From Aliidiomarina sp. B3213 (GTDB lineage: Bacteria > Pseudomonadota > Gammaproteobacteria > Enterobacterales > Alteromonadaceae), in the NCBI RefSeq assembly GCF_003290085.1, contig NZ_QMKJ01000001.1, positions 806,001 to 870,000 of the forward strand: a stretch of DNA of 64,000 bases, written 5' to 3'. Every line of letters begins with the position of its first letter. The first letter of the stretch is position 1. The notes beneath the pieces were generated by a model, which ran no database searches, was not told where the DNA came from, and saw only the letters and a list, made by a program, of their open reading frames with translations. Made by a program: the position numbers and the translations under genes. Shown piece by piece: positions 47,500 through 57,178 of this stretch.

Positions 47500-48953
47500 G
47501 TTATTCTACAAGCTCAGCAGTGCCCACTGTGCTTACAAAAATAGTCGAGCAAAGGTTAGAAAGCTTGAAGAAGCTTGAGCAGCACTATTCACCAGAGCAT
47601 GTTTTGCAACAAGCGATGAATATGGTTCGTCAGGAAAAATTTTCTCGCAGCCTAAAAGAGAACTTATTGCAGGGAGAACCAGGGTTTATTTTGGAGTGTA
47701 AAAAAGCGTCGCCTTCCAAAGGTGTGATTCGCTCTGACTTCGATCCGGTAGCTATTGCTAAAACTTACCAACCCTATGCTTCGGCAATTTCAGTATTAAC
47801 CGAGCCAGATTTTTTCCAAGGTAGCTTTGACTACCTTCAAGCAGTTCGGTCTCAAGTTTCGTTGCCGCTGCTATGCAAAGACTTTATTGTTTTGCCCTAC
47901 CAAGTTGCTTTAGCGAAATATTTTGGTGCAGACGCTATTTTATTAATGCTTTCCATTCTCGACGACCGTCAATATGCGGAGCTATGCGAACTAGCAACCA
48001 AACTTAAATTGGAAGTGCTTACCGAAGTAAGTAACGAGGTAGAAATGCAGCGCGCCAAAGAATTAGGTGCAAGCATCATTGGCATTAATAATCGTAACCT
48101 CCGTGATTTAACTGTGGACTTATCACAAACGGATAAACTTGCCGCATTAGCACCAAGCGACGCTGTCCTTATTGCCGAGTCTGGGTATACAACGCACGAT
48201 GATGTCAGGAAACATGGTGCTGTTGTAGACGGTTTTTTAGTGGGCAGTCACCTTACGGCGCAAGTCGACATAGACTTAGCATGCCGCCAACTTATTTTTG
48301 GTGAAAATAAAGTTTGCGGAATCACTCACCCGAATACTGCAAGAGTGGCAGCTGCCAGTGGAGCAGTGTTTGGTGGATTTATTCACGTGTCTCGCTCTCC
48401 ACGAAAAGTAGAGCTGACACAAGCAGCAACCATTACCAAACAAGTACCTGAACTTAATTACATCGGCGTTTTTAGTGCTGAAGATCCCCAATTTAATGCT
48501 GAATTGGTGGTCATGTGGGTTCGCGAGGCACGTTTATTCGGGGTTCAAATTCACGACCTTCCAAAGCAGGAAGACAGCGCGAACCAAATTATTCAGCAGA
48601 TTAAAGACCGAATTCCGGCGTCTTGTGAAGTGTGGGCAGCAGTCAATTTAAACTCCGAAAAACCTAACTTGCCTGACTTAACTGCAGCTCGCTACGTTGT
48701 AGATCATGGTCGCGGAGGCACAGGTCAGCAATTCGACTGGTCATTACTGCCTAAGCAACGCGCAAACCTTATGCTCGCAGGCGGTCTTGGGTCCTCGAAT
48801 GTTTTAGAGGCAATATCGACAGGCTGCCGTGGTTACGACTTTAACTCGCGCTTAGAAACCCAGCCAGGCTTTAAAAATGCACATGCAATTTCTCAATTAT
48901 TCAAAATTATCCGTAAATACGGACGACACGTTGAACGGAAACAGGAGCAGTAA
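47496..48953 (+). CDS. trpCF: Fused indole-3-glycerol phosphate synthase / phosphoribosylanthranilate isomerase
   Basis: 485 residues carrying TrpC (about 1-253; [67 protein letters not shown]) and TrpF (about 258-485; [62 protein letters not shown]). The fusion is the gammaproteobacterial form. ATG 47496 is chosen because it overlaps the trpD stop as ATGA and sits 8 nt from GCGGAG; ATG 47490 is only 2-3 nt from it. Confidence 0.96.
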   Translation: MSYSTSSAVPTVLTKIVEQRLESLKKLEQHYSPEHVLQQAMNMVRQEKFSRSLKENLLQGEPGFILECKKASPSKGVIRSDFDPVAIAKTYQPYASAISVLTEPDFFQGSFDYLQAVRSQVSLPLLCKDFIVLPYQVALAKYFGADAILLMLSILDDRQYAELCELATKLKLEVLTEVSNEVEMQRAKELGASIIGINNRNLRDLTVDLSQTDKLAALAPSDAVLIAESGYTTHDDVRKHGAVVDGFLVGSHLTAQVDIDLACRQLIFGENKVCGITHPNTARVAAASGAVFGGFIHVSRSPRKVELTQAATITKQVPELNYIGVFSAEDPQFNAELVVMWVREARLFGVQIHDLPKQEDSANQIIQQIKDRIPASCEVWAAVNLNSEKPNLPDLTAARYVVDHGRGGTGQQFDWSLLPKQRANLMLAGGLGSSNVLEAISTGCRGYDFNSRLETQPGFKNAHAISQLFKIIRKYGRHVERKQEQ

Positions 48954-48955
48954 TC

Positions 48956-50143
48956 ATGAAACAGTTTGACGCATACTTTGGTGAGTTCGGAGGGCAGTAC
49001 GTCCCCGAGATATTATTACCTGCGCTTGATCAGCTGGAGCAGGCTTTCTACAACGCGCAAGAAGATCCTGAGTTTCAACGAGAGTTTCAGGGATTATTAA
49101 ATACCTACTTGGGTCGACCAACTCCGCTAACTTTGTGCCAAAACTTAACTGAAAATAGCCCAGTAAAACTCTACCTAAAACGGGAAGATTTGCTTCATGG
49201 CGGTGCTCATAAAACTAACCAAGTTCTTGGTCAGGCTTTACTTGCAAAACGCATGGGTAAGAAACGCATCATCGCCGAAACCGGCGCAGGCCAACATGGA
49301 ACAGCTACCGCATTAGCATGTGCGTTATTAGACCTAGACTGTGTCATTTACATGGGTAAAAAAGATGCCGAAAGACAACAACCCAATGTGTTTCGAATGG
49401 AGCTAATGGGAGCCGAGGTTATTCCGGTAGACACGGGTAGTGGCACTCTAAAAGACGCGGTAAACGAAGCTCTACGCGACTGGACTGCAAGCTATAGCAC
49501 AACCCACTATTTACTTGGTACAGCAGCTGGCCCACACCCATTCCCAACTATCGTTAGAGAATTTCACCGTATGATAGGTGCGGAGGCAAAAGAGCAAGTA
49601 CTCAAAGCGGAAGGACGCCTGCCCGATGAAGTTATCGCCTGCGTGGGTGGCGGCTCTAACGCTATTGGTATGTTTGCCGAGTTTATTGACGAAAGCTCCG
49701 TAAAACTAACAGGGGTTGAACCTGCCGGTCATGGTGTTGATTCTGGAGAGCACGGCGCAACTCTAAGTGCAGGTAAACCGGGTGTATTACATGGCTGTCG
49801 TTCGTATCTTATGCAAACGCAAGAAGGTCAAATAGAAGAGTCTTACTCTGTATCTGCAGGATTAGACTACCCTGGAGTTGGCCCGCAGCACGCATACCTG
49901 CAATCCATTGGCCGCGCACAGTACACCAGTGTAACCGACGACGAAGCACTAGATGCGTTCAAACAATTAAGTCAGAAAGAAGGCATTATTCCGGCTTTAG
50001 AGTCTGCACATGCAATAGCTTATGCATTGAAACGCGTTAAAGAAGCAACATCGCCTGAAATATTAGTACTCAACCTTTCAGGCCGTGGAGATAAAGACAT
50101 TGATCATGTACGAAAAATTATGGCTCAAGGAGGCGCAGAATAA
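48956..50143 (+). CDS. trpB: Tryptophan synthase beta chain
   Basis: 395 residues. PLP lysine K86 in [27 protein letters not shown], the phosphate-binding [10 protein letters not shown], and a C-terminal [10 protein letters not shown]. Condenses indole with L-serine. It starts 2 nt after the trpCF stop with AGGAG upstream, and its TAA overlaps the trpA ATG (TAATG), ensuring equimolar synthesis of the alpha2-beta2 complex. Confidence 0.98.
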   Translation: MKQFDAYFGEFGGQYVPEILLPALDQLEQAFYNAQEDPEFQREFQGLLNTYLGRPTPLTLCQNLTENSPVKLYLKREDLLHGGAHKTNQVLGQALLAKRMGKKRIIAETGAGQHGTATALACALLDLDCVIYMGKKDAERQQPNVFRMELMGAEVIPVDTGSGTLKDAVNEALRDWTASYSTTHYLLGTAAGPHPFPTIVREFHRMIGAEAKEQVLKAEGRLPDEVIACVGGGSNAIGMFAEFIDESSVKLTGVEPAGHGVDSGEHGATLSAGKPGVLHGCRSYLMQTQEGQIEESYSVSAGLDYPGVGPQHAYLQSIGRAQYTSVTDDEALDAFKQLSQKEGIIPALESAHAIAYALKRVKEATSPEILVLNLSGRGDKDIDHVRKIMAQGGAE

Positions 50144-50949
50144 TGTCTAGATATACAACCATGTTTTCTCGCCTAAAATCTGCCAATGAAGGCGCATTTG
50201 TTCCCTTTGTCACGCTTGGTGATCCTAATTTGGAGAGCAGCGAAAAAGTTATTGATGCGCTAGTAGAAGGTGGCGCAGACGCACTTGAACTAGGCTTACC
50301 GTTTTCTGATCCCGTTGCCGACGGCCCGGTAATTCAAGCCGCAAACTTTCGTTCCCTTGCTGCAGGAACAACCGTTGCAAACTGCTTTTCACTGCTTAAG
50401 CGTGTTCGGGACAAATACCCAGACTTACCCATCGGGTTATTAGTGTATTGTAATTTGGTTCACGCGAATGGCGTTGAGCACTTCTTCAAGCTATGCGCTG
50501 AAGTTGGTGTAGATTCGGTGCTCATAGCCGATGTACCGATGAGAGAGTCGAGTGGTTACAGAGATATAGCGAATAGCAACGGTGTTGAGTCGGTTTATAT
50601 ATGCCCACCTGATGCGACAGCAGATTTACGTAAACAAGTAGCTCAAAATAGCCAAGGATATGTTTATTTACTGAGCAGAGCTGGTGTAACCGGAACGGGC
50701 GATACATTACAAAAACCAGCAACTGAAGCTATTGCGGAGTTACAACAAGCGAACAGTAGTCCCCCACTTCTCGGTTTTGGAATAAGCTCCCCAGAGCATG
50801 TTCGAACTGCATTAGAAAGTGGCGCTTCTGGAGCAATTAGCGGCTCAGCGGTGGTGAAAATTATTGCAGATAATTTAGAAAATGAAGTGGCAATGCTTGA
50901 ACAGCTCGCTGAGTTCACGGCATCAATGAAGGCAGCTACAAGGTCTTAA
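50143..50949 (+). CDS. trpA: Tryptophan synthase alpha chain
   Basis: 268 residues. Catalytic E49 in ALELGLPFSDP and D60 in VADGPVIQ lie at the canonical numbering. FVTLGDPN and the phosphate-binding GFGISSPEHV and GAISGSAVVK complete the TIM barrel. Cleaves indole-3-glycerol phosphate to indole. Last gene of the operon. No clear intrinsic terminator follows before the convergent gene 9 nt away. Confidence 0.97.
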   Translation: MSRYTTMFSRLKSANEGAFVPFVTLGDPNLESSEKVIDALVEGGADALELGLPFSDPVADGPVIQAANFRSLAAGTTVANCFSLLKRVRDKYPDLPIGLLVYCNLVHANGVEHFFKLCAEVGVDSVLIADVPMRESSGYRDIANSNGVESVYICPPDATADLRKQVAQNSQGYVYLLSRAGVTGTGDTLQKPATEAIAELQQANSSPPLLGFGISSPEHVRTALESGASGAISGSAVVKIIADNLENEVAMLEQLAEFTASMKAATRS

Positions 50950-50958
50950 TGTAACTGC

Positions 50959-51210
50959 TCATACGTAGATATTCACAACGCTCGGTGGCATTTGAATGTT
51001 CACCGTAGCGTTGAGATTATCAAACGGATAACGCACTTGAGCCCGGTTTAAGTCTTTATTTTGACGTAAATAGTCCGCAACCCTGCTCCGCTCGCGCTCA
51101 GGCGTTTTTCGCAGGTTATCTTGCCGATCAAGTTCCGCTTGAAACTGATTTCTTTGGCTAAAAACTTGGCTAGCTGTGCTCCACAGCGGACCTGTTGCTA
51201 CATCAATCAT
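50959..51210 (-). CDS. Small protein of unknown function, downstream of the AI-2E permease
   Basis: 83 residues, not recognised. Hydrophilic, Gln/Arg/Asp-rich with an N-terminal amphipathic region (WSTASQVFSQRNQFQAELDRQ) and a C-terminal strand-like end (VNIQMPPSVVNIYV). No signal peptide, cysteine or membrane helix. The ATG overlaps the end of the permease gene by 8 nt, consistent with co-transcription, and it fills the gap to trpA exactly, which supports a real gene. Confidence 0.55.
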   Translation of the reverse strand: MIDVATGPLWSTASQVFSQRNQFQAELDRQDNLRKTPERERSRVADYLRQNKDLNRAQVRYPFDNLNATVNIQMPPSVVNIYV

Positions 51211-52297
51211 CGCTCTGCTTCTGTTGTTTAGACTCGTCGGTTAATGCATGTGCGCGGCTGTGTAACACCTCATCACCACTCAAAAGAATAGCAAGCCAAC
51301 GCGTATCTGGGTTCTCTTGTAGACCTATCTTCACCATCATAGTCAGAGGCACCGAAAGTAACATGCCTACAGGCCCAAGTAGCCACCCCCAAAATATTAA
51401 CGACAAAAACACCACCAAGGTTGATAAACCTAATCTTTGTCCCATAACGCGGGGTTCAACTAAATTACCCATAACTACGTTAACGGCCAAAAATAGCAAA
51501 GCTACAGCGCCAGCCATTGCTGGGTGGTGTTGAATGAGCGCCAAAAGGATTGCTGGTACGGCTGCTAATATAGAACCGATATTTGGAATGTAATTCAAAA
51601 CGAACGCAAGCACACCCCACAGTACATAGTGGTCTACGCCCATAAGCCATAAACCAAAACCTATTGTTAAGCCCGTCACTAAACTAATTACGGTTTTTAA
51701 CGCGAGGTATTTATTAATAGAGCTTAGTAACGATGTAAGTGAGTGTAATTGGTCGTCGGCTTTATCGAAAGCCATCGCTATTTTTCTTGGCAGGTTTGCA
51801 GCTTCACTTAAAATGAATACCACGATCAGAATCACCAAAAATGCATTGGTCATCATGCCACCAAGCCCAGAAAGCATACTCATTAAAAAAGTCATGATAC
51901 GGCTTGGGTCTAGCTGCGATTGCAACAACTCAACATTAATATTGATATTGAATCGGGCAAGTAATGAAACGATGCCAGCAAACTCACCTGTTAGCCGGTC
52001 TCGGTATTCTGGAAAACTTGCAGAGAAGTCATTCACTGATTGCACAATAAGCATAGTTAAGCCAAATGCGAAAACAGAAATAATTACGAAAACAGCGGCG
52101 ATGGCCAGTACGGTTGGAAAACCTCTAGACTTAAACCAAGCTAGCATCGGCTGCATAATGACTGCGATAAAGATAGCCAGCAACAACGGAACGATAATTA
52201 CGCTAGCAGCTTTTAGGCCTGCCAACACAACAACAACTGCGGCGACAATAACAAACAACCGACTTACCGCACCGTAAGACTCTAGAGGCGTATTCAC
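51203..52297 (-). CDS. AI-2E family (PerM/TqsA-like) membrane protein
   Basis: 364 residues from GTG 52297, preceded by AAAGGGAAAG; an in-frame ATG at 52348 exists without a ribosome binding site. About eight transmembrane helices (LFVIVAAVVVVLAGLK, IIVPLLLAIFIAVIM, a central soluble segment with PEYRDRLTGEF and LLQSQLDPSR, then VLNYIPNIGSILAAVPAILLAL and the family motif GNLVEPRVMGQRLGLSTLVVFLSLIFWGWLLG). Members export autoinducer-2 or act as ion/proton antiporters; the substrate here is not defined. Confidence 0.9.
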   Translation of the reverse strand: MNTPLESYGAVSRLFVIVAAVVVVLAGLKAASVIIVPLLLAIFIAVIMQPMLAWFKSRGFPTVLAIAAVFVIISVFAFGLTMLIVQSVNDFSASFPEYRDRLTGEFAGIVSLLARFNININVELLQSQLDPSRIMTFLMSMLSGLGGMMTNAFLVILIVVFILSEAANLPRKIAMAFDKADDQLHSLTSLLSSINKYLALKTVISLVTGLTIGFGLWLMGVDHYVLWGVLAFVLNYIPNIGSILAAVPAILLALIQHHPAMAGAVALLFLAVNVVMGNLVEPRVMGQRLGLSTLVVFLSLIFWGWLLGPVGMLLSVPLTMMVKIGLQENPDTRWLAILLSGDEVLHSRAHALTDESKQQKQSDD

Positions 52298-52465
52298 AAG
52301 CTTTCCCTTTATTGTAAAAACTAAATCACGAACATACGTGAAAAGCACATCATGGGCAACTTGTCACAATGACAAGTTGAACGTAATGTAAGCAATCTAG
52401 GTGCTGAAATGAGCTAAATGGCTAAACTTACGTATATTGAGTAAATTGCGGTTCTAGGAGCTTTT

Positions 52466-53359
52466 GTGAAAATACTGATTACAGGCGGTACAGGACTTAT
52501 TGGTTCGGCATTCATCGAACGGTATGACCACGACTACACTATTTTGACGCGTCGACCTGAAAGTGCAGCTCGACAGTTGAGTGATAAACACACCTATATC
52601 AATCGTCTGTCAGAATTAAAGAACTTGAACGACTTTGACGCTGTAATTAACCTTGCCGGAGAACCCATTGCAGAGAAGCGCTGGACCAAAAAACATAAAG
52701 CGCGAATTGAGAAAAGTCGTTGGCAAACCACTGATGAGCTAGTGGCATTATTTGAAGCCTCAAGTAAGCCGGCAGCTACTTTTATTTCAGGCTCTGCGGT
52801 AGGTTATTACGGGCGCCAGGGAGATGAAAAAGTCACAGAGCGAGATTACATTGCGCACGACGAGTTTAGCCACGAGCTTTGCAAAACATGGGAAGACAAA
52901 GCGAAACAAGCAGAAACCAAAACCCGATTATGCCTTCTAAGAACGGGTATCGTTTTGTCGCCATCAGGTGGTGCATTGAACCGAATGGTTACACCGTTCA
53001 AACTTGGCTTAGGAGGACCCATTGGCCACGGTCAACAAATGATGTCTTGGGTACATATCGAAGACATGATTGAAATGATTCAATTCCTGTTGGAAAACGA
53101 GAACTGCCAAGGTGTATTTAATGCGACTGCGCCCCAGCCAGTCAGCAATGAAAAATTCAGCAAATGCCTTGCACAAACGTTAAATCGCCCGTGCCTGTTT
53201 CGCGTTCCTGCGTTTACCATGCGGCTAGCTTTTGGAGAGATGGCGGACTTGCTACTCACAGGCCAAGCCGTTTTACCGCAGAAACTTCAAGAGCAAGGCT
53301 TTACGTTTAAATATGAACACATAGAGCCCTGCCTTAAAGCTATTTTTCCCTCACGCTAG
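52466..53359 (+). CDS. yfcH: TIGR01777-type NAD(P)-dependent epimerase/sugar nucleotide-like SDR
   Basis: 297 residues, extended SDR of the YfcH family. GTG start at 52466 with TAGGAG well placed. NAD(P)-binding GGTGLIG at 7-13, VINLAGEPIAEKRWTKKHK, SGSAVGYYG with the tyrosine, RTGIVLSPSGGAL, PIGHGQQMMSWVHIEDM and the C-terminal LLTGQAVLPQKLQEQGFTFKY. Substrate unknown. It converges on the permease of the ybb exporter, overlapping its 3' end by 9 nt. Confidence 0.93.
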   Translation: MKILITGGTGLIGSAFIERYDHDYTILTRRPESAARQLSDKHTYINRLSELKNLNDFDAVINLAGEPIAEKRWTKKHKARIEKSRWQTTDELVALFEASSKPAATFISGSAVGYYGRQGDEKVTERDYIAHDEFSHELCKTWEDKAKQAETKTRLCLLRTGIVLSPSGGALNRMVTPFKLGLGGPIGHGQQMMSWVHIEDMIEMIQFLLENENCQGVFNATAPQPVSNEKFSKCLAQTLNRPCLFRVPAFTMRLAFGEMADLLLTGQAVLPQKLQEQGFTFKYEHIEPCLKAIFPSR

Positions 53360-55858
53360 TGCGCGAATGAGCGTTCCGGTTCGCTGTCGTAAAAGGCTAC
53401 GACAGCTGAACCAACCTAGCAACGTTACCACTGAGGCTCCCACCACCGGACCTAACAGCCAGAATCGCCAGTGTATCGTTGGTGCCATTTCAAAAACTTG
53501 GGTTTGCAAAATATAGATTGACGCTTCCATCGCAACTGCAGCTATAAACCCTGCCAATGCTCCCAAAATGATGAACTCATAACTCACTGCCTGAGTAAGA
53601 AGTTTACTGCGAGCCCCTAAGGTTCTTAAAATCACAATTTCCTGTTCTCGCTCTTCCAGTGAAGCCTGAACCTGAGCAAGCAACACCAAACCACCGGCAA
53701 ACATTACTAATACCATAACAAACGTAATTGCCATCGATACATGGCCGATCACTCCGCGGATTTGCTGGATTATGTCGTCTACATCGATAAGTGACGCTTG
53801 GGGAAAACTCTTAAATAAGTCATACAGCTCCGCTTTTCGCTCCGATGGCAAATAGAAACTCGCAATATAGGTGGCTGAATTCTGGCTAATCGTGTTTTCA
53901 TTAAAAATCATGTAGAAGTTCGGCTGCATTGTATTCCAATCAACTTCACGGATACTCAACACTGGAACTTCAAATTCCGCACCTCCTACACGAAATTCCA
54001 ATATATCACCGAGTTTCAATGCCAAGCGCTCTGCTACCTCAGACTCAACAGACACACCTAACTCTTCACCTTCAAACCAACGCCCTGAAATCAAGTTATT
54101 TTCAGGTGGTAAAGTGCTACGCCAAGTAAGCTGAAGTTCTCTGCCAAACCCCTCGCGCACATCACTATTGTCTCGGTCTTCTTTACTCACTTCATCGCGA
54201 ACTAATTGACCATTGATTGAAACCAAGCGCCCAGGCGTAATGGGATATAAATCAGTTGCCTGAATGTTCTCTGCTGTGAACATCGTCTGCATATCACTCA
54301 CCTGCTCTGGTGCTACATTCACGACAAAAAAGTTAGGTGCGTTTTCAGGCAGTTGGTTTTGCCAGTCGTCAAGCAACTCGGTTCTCAGCGCCAATACCAG
54401 CAAAAGCAACATAATAGCGGTAGCAAAGCTCAACATTTGTAAACTGTTTTCCTTCGCGCGTCTTTGCATGCCAGCCATAGCTAATCGCCAGCTACTTCCT
54501 GCCTGCATCCCCGCTTGTCGGCTAAGGCGAATCAGTAATCGCCCTATCAACAGCAAAACCATAGCCGCGAAAGCCCCGCCCGCAAATAGTGCTAACGAAA
54601 GAGTTAAATTTCGGCTATAAAGCACCATGAGCAACAGTATTCCGCCACCACACGCGAACCAATGAATAACTCGCTTTACGTTGTCTCCATCCAGCTCACG
54701 ACGTAAGACCCGCAATGGAGGAATGCTTAATAAGCGCAACAATGGGTATAAGCTAAACAAAAGCGCACTTAGTAACCCCGTACTAATTGCAAGCCCCCAA
54801 GGCTTCCAACTTGCCGCAGGTAAACTATAAGCTAATTGCTTTGCCACCCAGTGGCCTACACCCAGCTGAATGAAGTAGCCGAGAACACTACCGATGAATA
54901 TGCTAAACAAAGAGAGCAGTAATAAATGGGTAACGAAAATCGAACGAACAAACCCATTGTTTCCGCCTAATGTTTTCATGATTGCGACTGCGTCGTAATT
55001 ACGCTGACAATATCTCTGCGCCGCTACAGCCACTGCTGTCGCCGCTAATACAACGCCTAACAGACTCGCAAGTAACATAAATCGTTCAGCTCGGTTCAAT
55101 GCTGAAGCCAACGGTGAGTCACCGTCTCGAATGCCTCGCCAGCTCTGCGTTAAGTCATCAAGTTGTGGGATTATCCACTGCTCATAGGTATCTATATCTT
55201 CAGGCTCGCCCGCAAATAAGTAATTAAAACTAACTCGACTACCCGGTTGAATTAAACCTGTAGCGGCTAGGTCGCTGTAGGGAATAAGTACTGTCGGCGC
55301 ATCTGCAAACACACTGAAACCACTGTCAGGCTCTTTAATAAGTACTTTAGTAACAACAAAGCTCGTGTTCCCAACTTCTATCGAATCACCTAGCTCAATA
55401 GGGAGCTGTTGGAAAAGACCTGAATGAACCCAAGCTTCACCCGGCACTGGTAAACTTTCTGTCGCATTACCTTGTGCAAAAGGCTGCTCAGCAATTTCCA
55501 AGGTGCCGCGCAACGGATATTCCTCACTTACGGCTTTTATATCCGCCAATGCCAATTCATTAGAGGCAAACACCATGGAGTTAAACGTAGTTCTTCTTGC
55601 ACTCTGTAAGCCTTGCTCTCTCGCTTGCTCAATCCAACGAATGGGAATTTCTTGCCGAGAACGTAAAACACGATCAGCTGCTAAGAACTCTGAACTTTGA
55701 GCCAAAATGCCAGCTTGTAGGCGCTCACTAAAAACTGATAGAGAAAGCACCGACGCCACAGAAAACGCAATTGCTATGGCCATAATAGTCAGCTCGCCCC
55801 GTTTAAGCTCGTGGCGAAGCAAGCGAAAGGAAATCTTCAGCCAGTTTGCAACACGCAT
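53351..55858 (-). CDS. ABC transporter permease of the YbbP/FtsX-type (MacB-like)
   Basis: 835 residues with FtsX-like repeats: an N-terminal membrane anchor (LTIMAIAIAFSVASVLSLSVFS), a large periplasmic domain (about 45-250), a first helix bundle (about 258-430), a second periplasmic region (about 500-700) and a final FtsX bundle (HVSMAITFVMVLVMFAGGLVLLAQVQASLEEREQEIVILRTLGA). It pairs with the ATPase 3 nt upstream. The E. coli counterpart is YbbP. Such systems are mechanotransmission exporters or lipoprotein-handling machines; the substrate is unknown. Confidence 0.92.
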   Translation of the reverse strand: MRVANWLKISFRLLRHELKRGELTIMAIAIAFSVASVLSLSVFSERLQAGILAQSSEFLAADRVLRSRQEIPIRWIEQAREQGLQSARRTTFNSMVFASNELALADIKAVSEEYPLRGTLEIAEQPFAQGNATESLPVPGEAWVHSGLFQQLPIELGDSIEVGNTSFVVTKVLIKEPDSGFSVFADAPTVLIPYSDLAATGLIQPGSRVSFNYLFAGEPEDIDTYEQWIIPQLDDLTQSWRGIRDGDSPLASALNRAERFMLLASLLGVVLAATAVAVAAQRYCQRNYDAVAIMKTLGGNNGFVRSIFVTHLLLLSLFSIFIGSVLGYFIQLGVGHWVAKQLAYSLPAASWKPWGLAISTGLLSALLFSLYPLLRLLSIPPLRVLRRELDGDNVKRVIHWFACGGGILLLMVLYSRNLTLSLALFAGGAFAAMVLLLIGRLLIRLSRQAGMQAGSSWRLAMAGMQRRAKENSLQMLSFATAIMLLLLVLALRTELLDDWQNQLPENAPNFFVVNVAPEQVSDMQTMFTAENIQATDLYPITPGRLVSINGQLVRDEVSKEDRDNSDVREGFGRELQLTWRSTLPPENNLISGRWFEGEELGVSVESEVAERLALKLGDILEFRVGGAEFEVPVLSIREVDWNTMQPNFYMIFNENTISQNSATYIASFYLPSERKAELYDLFKSFPQASLIDVDDIIQQIRGVIGHVSMAITFVMVLVMFAGGLVLLAQVQASLEEREQEIVILRTLGARSKLLTQAVSYEFIILGALAGFIAAVAMEASIYILQTQVFEMAPTIHWRFWLLGPVVGASVVTLLGWFSCRSLLRQRTGTLIRALA

Positions 55859-55861
55859 GAG

Positions 55862-56548
55862 TTAAACCTCTGCTTCTTTGTTTTGGTTTACCACCGTGCC
55901 TTGCTCTATGCGGATAATACGGTGACAACGCTCTGCGAGTCGTTCGTCATGGGTAACCACCACAAGTGTTGTGCCAAATTCACGGTTTAACTCAAATAGT
56001 AAGTCTTCTACCTTTTCACCTGTGGCACGGTCCAGATTACCGGTAGGCTCGTCCGCGAAAAGAATTTCAGGCTTACCAATGAACGCCCGAGCAATCGCGA
56101 CACGCTGCTGCTCTCCTCCTGATAACTGATTAGGGAAATGGGTTACACGCTCAGCAAGGCCTACCTTTTTCAACAGTTCCTTAGCGTGGTCCTCTGGGTT
56201 GCGCACACCCGCAAGTTCTGCCGGCAACATCACGTTCTCTAGAGCAGTTAAACTCTGAACCAGAAGGAACGACTGAAAAATGAAACCGACTTTGTCACCG
56301 CGAAGAATTGCGCGGGATTCTTCATCCAAATCTGATAAATTTACGTTATCTATGGCAACATAACCGGTAGATGGTAAGTCCAAACCAGCAAGTAAAGACA
56401 GAAGTGTTGATTTACCCGAGCCAGAGGCGCCCACGATGGCCAGTGTTTCAGCTCGGTTAATAGATAGGTCTACATTCGACAAAATTTGTAATTCGCCGGT
56501 CGCAGTTTCAACTTTTCGGGAAATAGAATGAGCTTCAATAAACGCCAT
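55862..56548 (-). CDS. ybbA: ABC transporter ATP-binding protein
   Basis: 228 residues from ATG 56548. Walker A GASGSGKST, Q loop IFQSFLLV, signature LSGGEQQRVAIA, Walker B EILFADEPTGNLD and switch His VVTHDE are all intact. It is the LolD/MacB-like type. The frame continues to TTG codons at 56557 and 56560, which I do not prefer. Divergent from tesA, with the two 5' coding ends overlapping by 21 nt; the ybbA-ybbP/tesA arrangement is also found in E. coli. Confidence 0.94.
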   Translation of the reverse strand: MAFIEAHSISRKVETATGELQILSNVDLSINRAETLAIVGASGSGKSTLLSLLAGLDLPSTGYVAIDNVNLSDLDEESRAILRGDKVGFIFQSFLLVQSLTALENVMLPAELAGVRNPEDHAKELLKKVGLAERVTHFPNQLSGGEQQRVAIARAFIGKPEILFADEPTGNLDRATGEKVEDLLFELNREFGTTLVVVTHDERLAERCHRIIRIEQGTVVNQNKEAEV

Positions 56549-57178
56549 AGTGGTCAACAATTCCTCGTTATTGTCTGTTTTCTTATCTTGACATGCTTTT
56601 CTATACGGGTGAACGCAGAAAAAGTCTCAATGATTATTTTAGGAGACAGTTTAAGTGCGGGTTACGGACTTTCTGAGTCCGATGCATGGGTTTCGCTCAT
56701 TCAGGATCAATGGCAACAGGAACAACCAAGTTTTGAGCTAATCAACGCGAGCATTAGTGGAGAAACTACCGAAGGAGGTTTAAGGCGACTTCCGAGTCTT
56801 CTCGAGCAGCATCAACCTGACTGGGTATTTATTGAGTTAGGTGGTAATGACGGTTTACGAGGGTTCCAAATTTCAGAAGTACGGGCAAACCTATCTGAAA
56901 TGATTCAAATCAGCAAAAACAATAATGTGAATGTGGCACTTAGTGCTGTTGCAATACCACCCAATTTCGGCCCGCGATATACCCAAATGTTTGAACAAAT
57001 CTATGTTCAAGTTGCTCAAGAGCACAACGTAGAATTAGTGCCGTTCTTCATGTTAGAAATTGCGACCCGGCCTGAGTGGATGCAAAACGATGGTATTCAC
57101 CCCAACTTATCGGCACAACCCAAAATCGCACGAATCATGGAACCACAACTGCGAGCGCTATTAGAGAGGTCAAACTAA
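56528..57178 (+). CDS. tesA: Periplasmic GDSL esterase / lysophospholipase TesA
   Basis: 216 residues with a signal peptide ending IRVNA before EKVSM. The four SGNH blocks are present: ILGDSLSAGYGLS (S41), SISGETTEGG, ELGGNDGLRG and DGIHPN with the catalytic Asp-His. Broad arylesterase/thioesterase/lysophospholipase activity is known for the family. ATG 56528 is the only start that gives a full signal peptide. Its 5' end overlaps the ybbA start on the other strand, so each promoter must lie inside the other gene. Its stop overlaps the next ATG (TAATG). Confidence 0.95.
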   Translation: MSFNKRHSGQQFLVIVCFLILTCFSIRVNAEKVSMIILGDSLSAGYGLSESDAWVSLIQDQWQQEQPSFELINASISGETTEGGLRRLPSLLEQHQPDWVFIELGGNDGLRGFQISEVRANLSEMIQISKNNNVNVALSAVAIPPNFGPRYTQMFEQIYVQVAQEHNVELVPFFMLEIATRPEWMQNDGIHPNLSAQPKIARIMEPQLRALLERSN

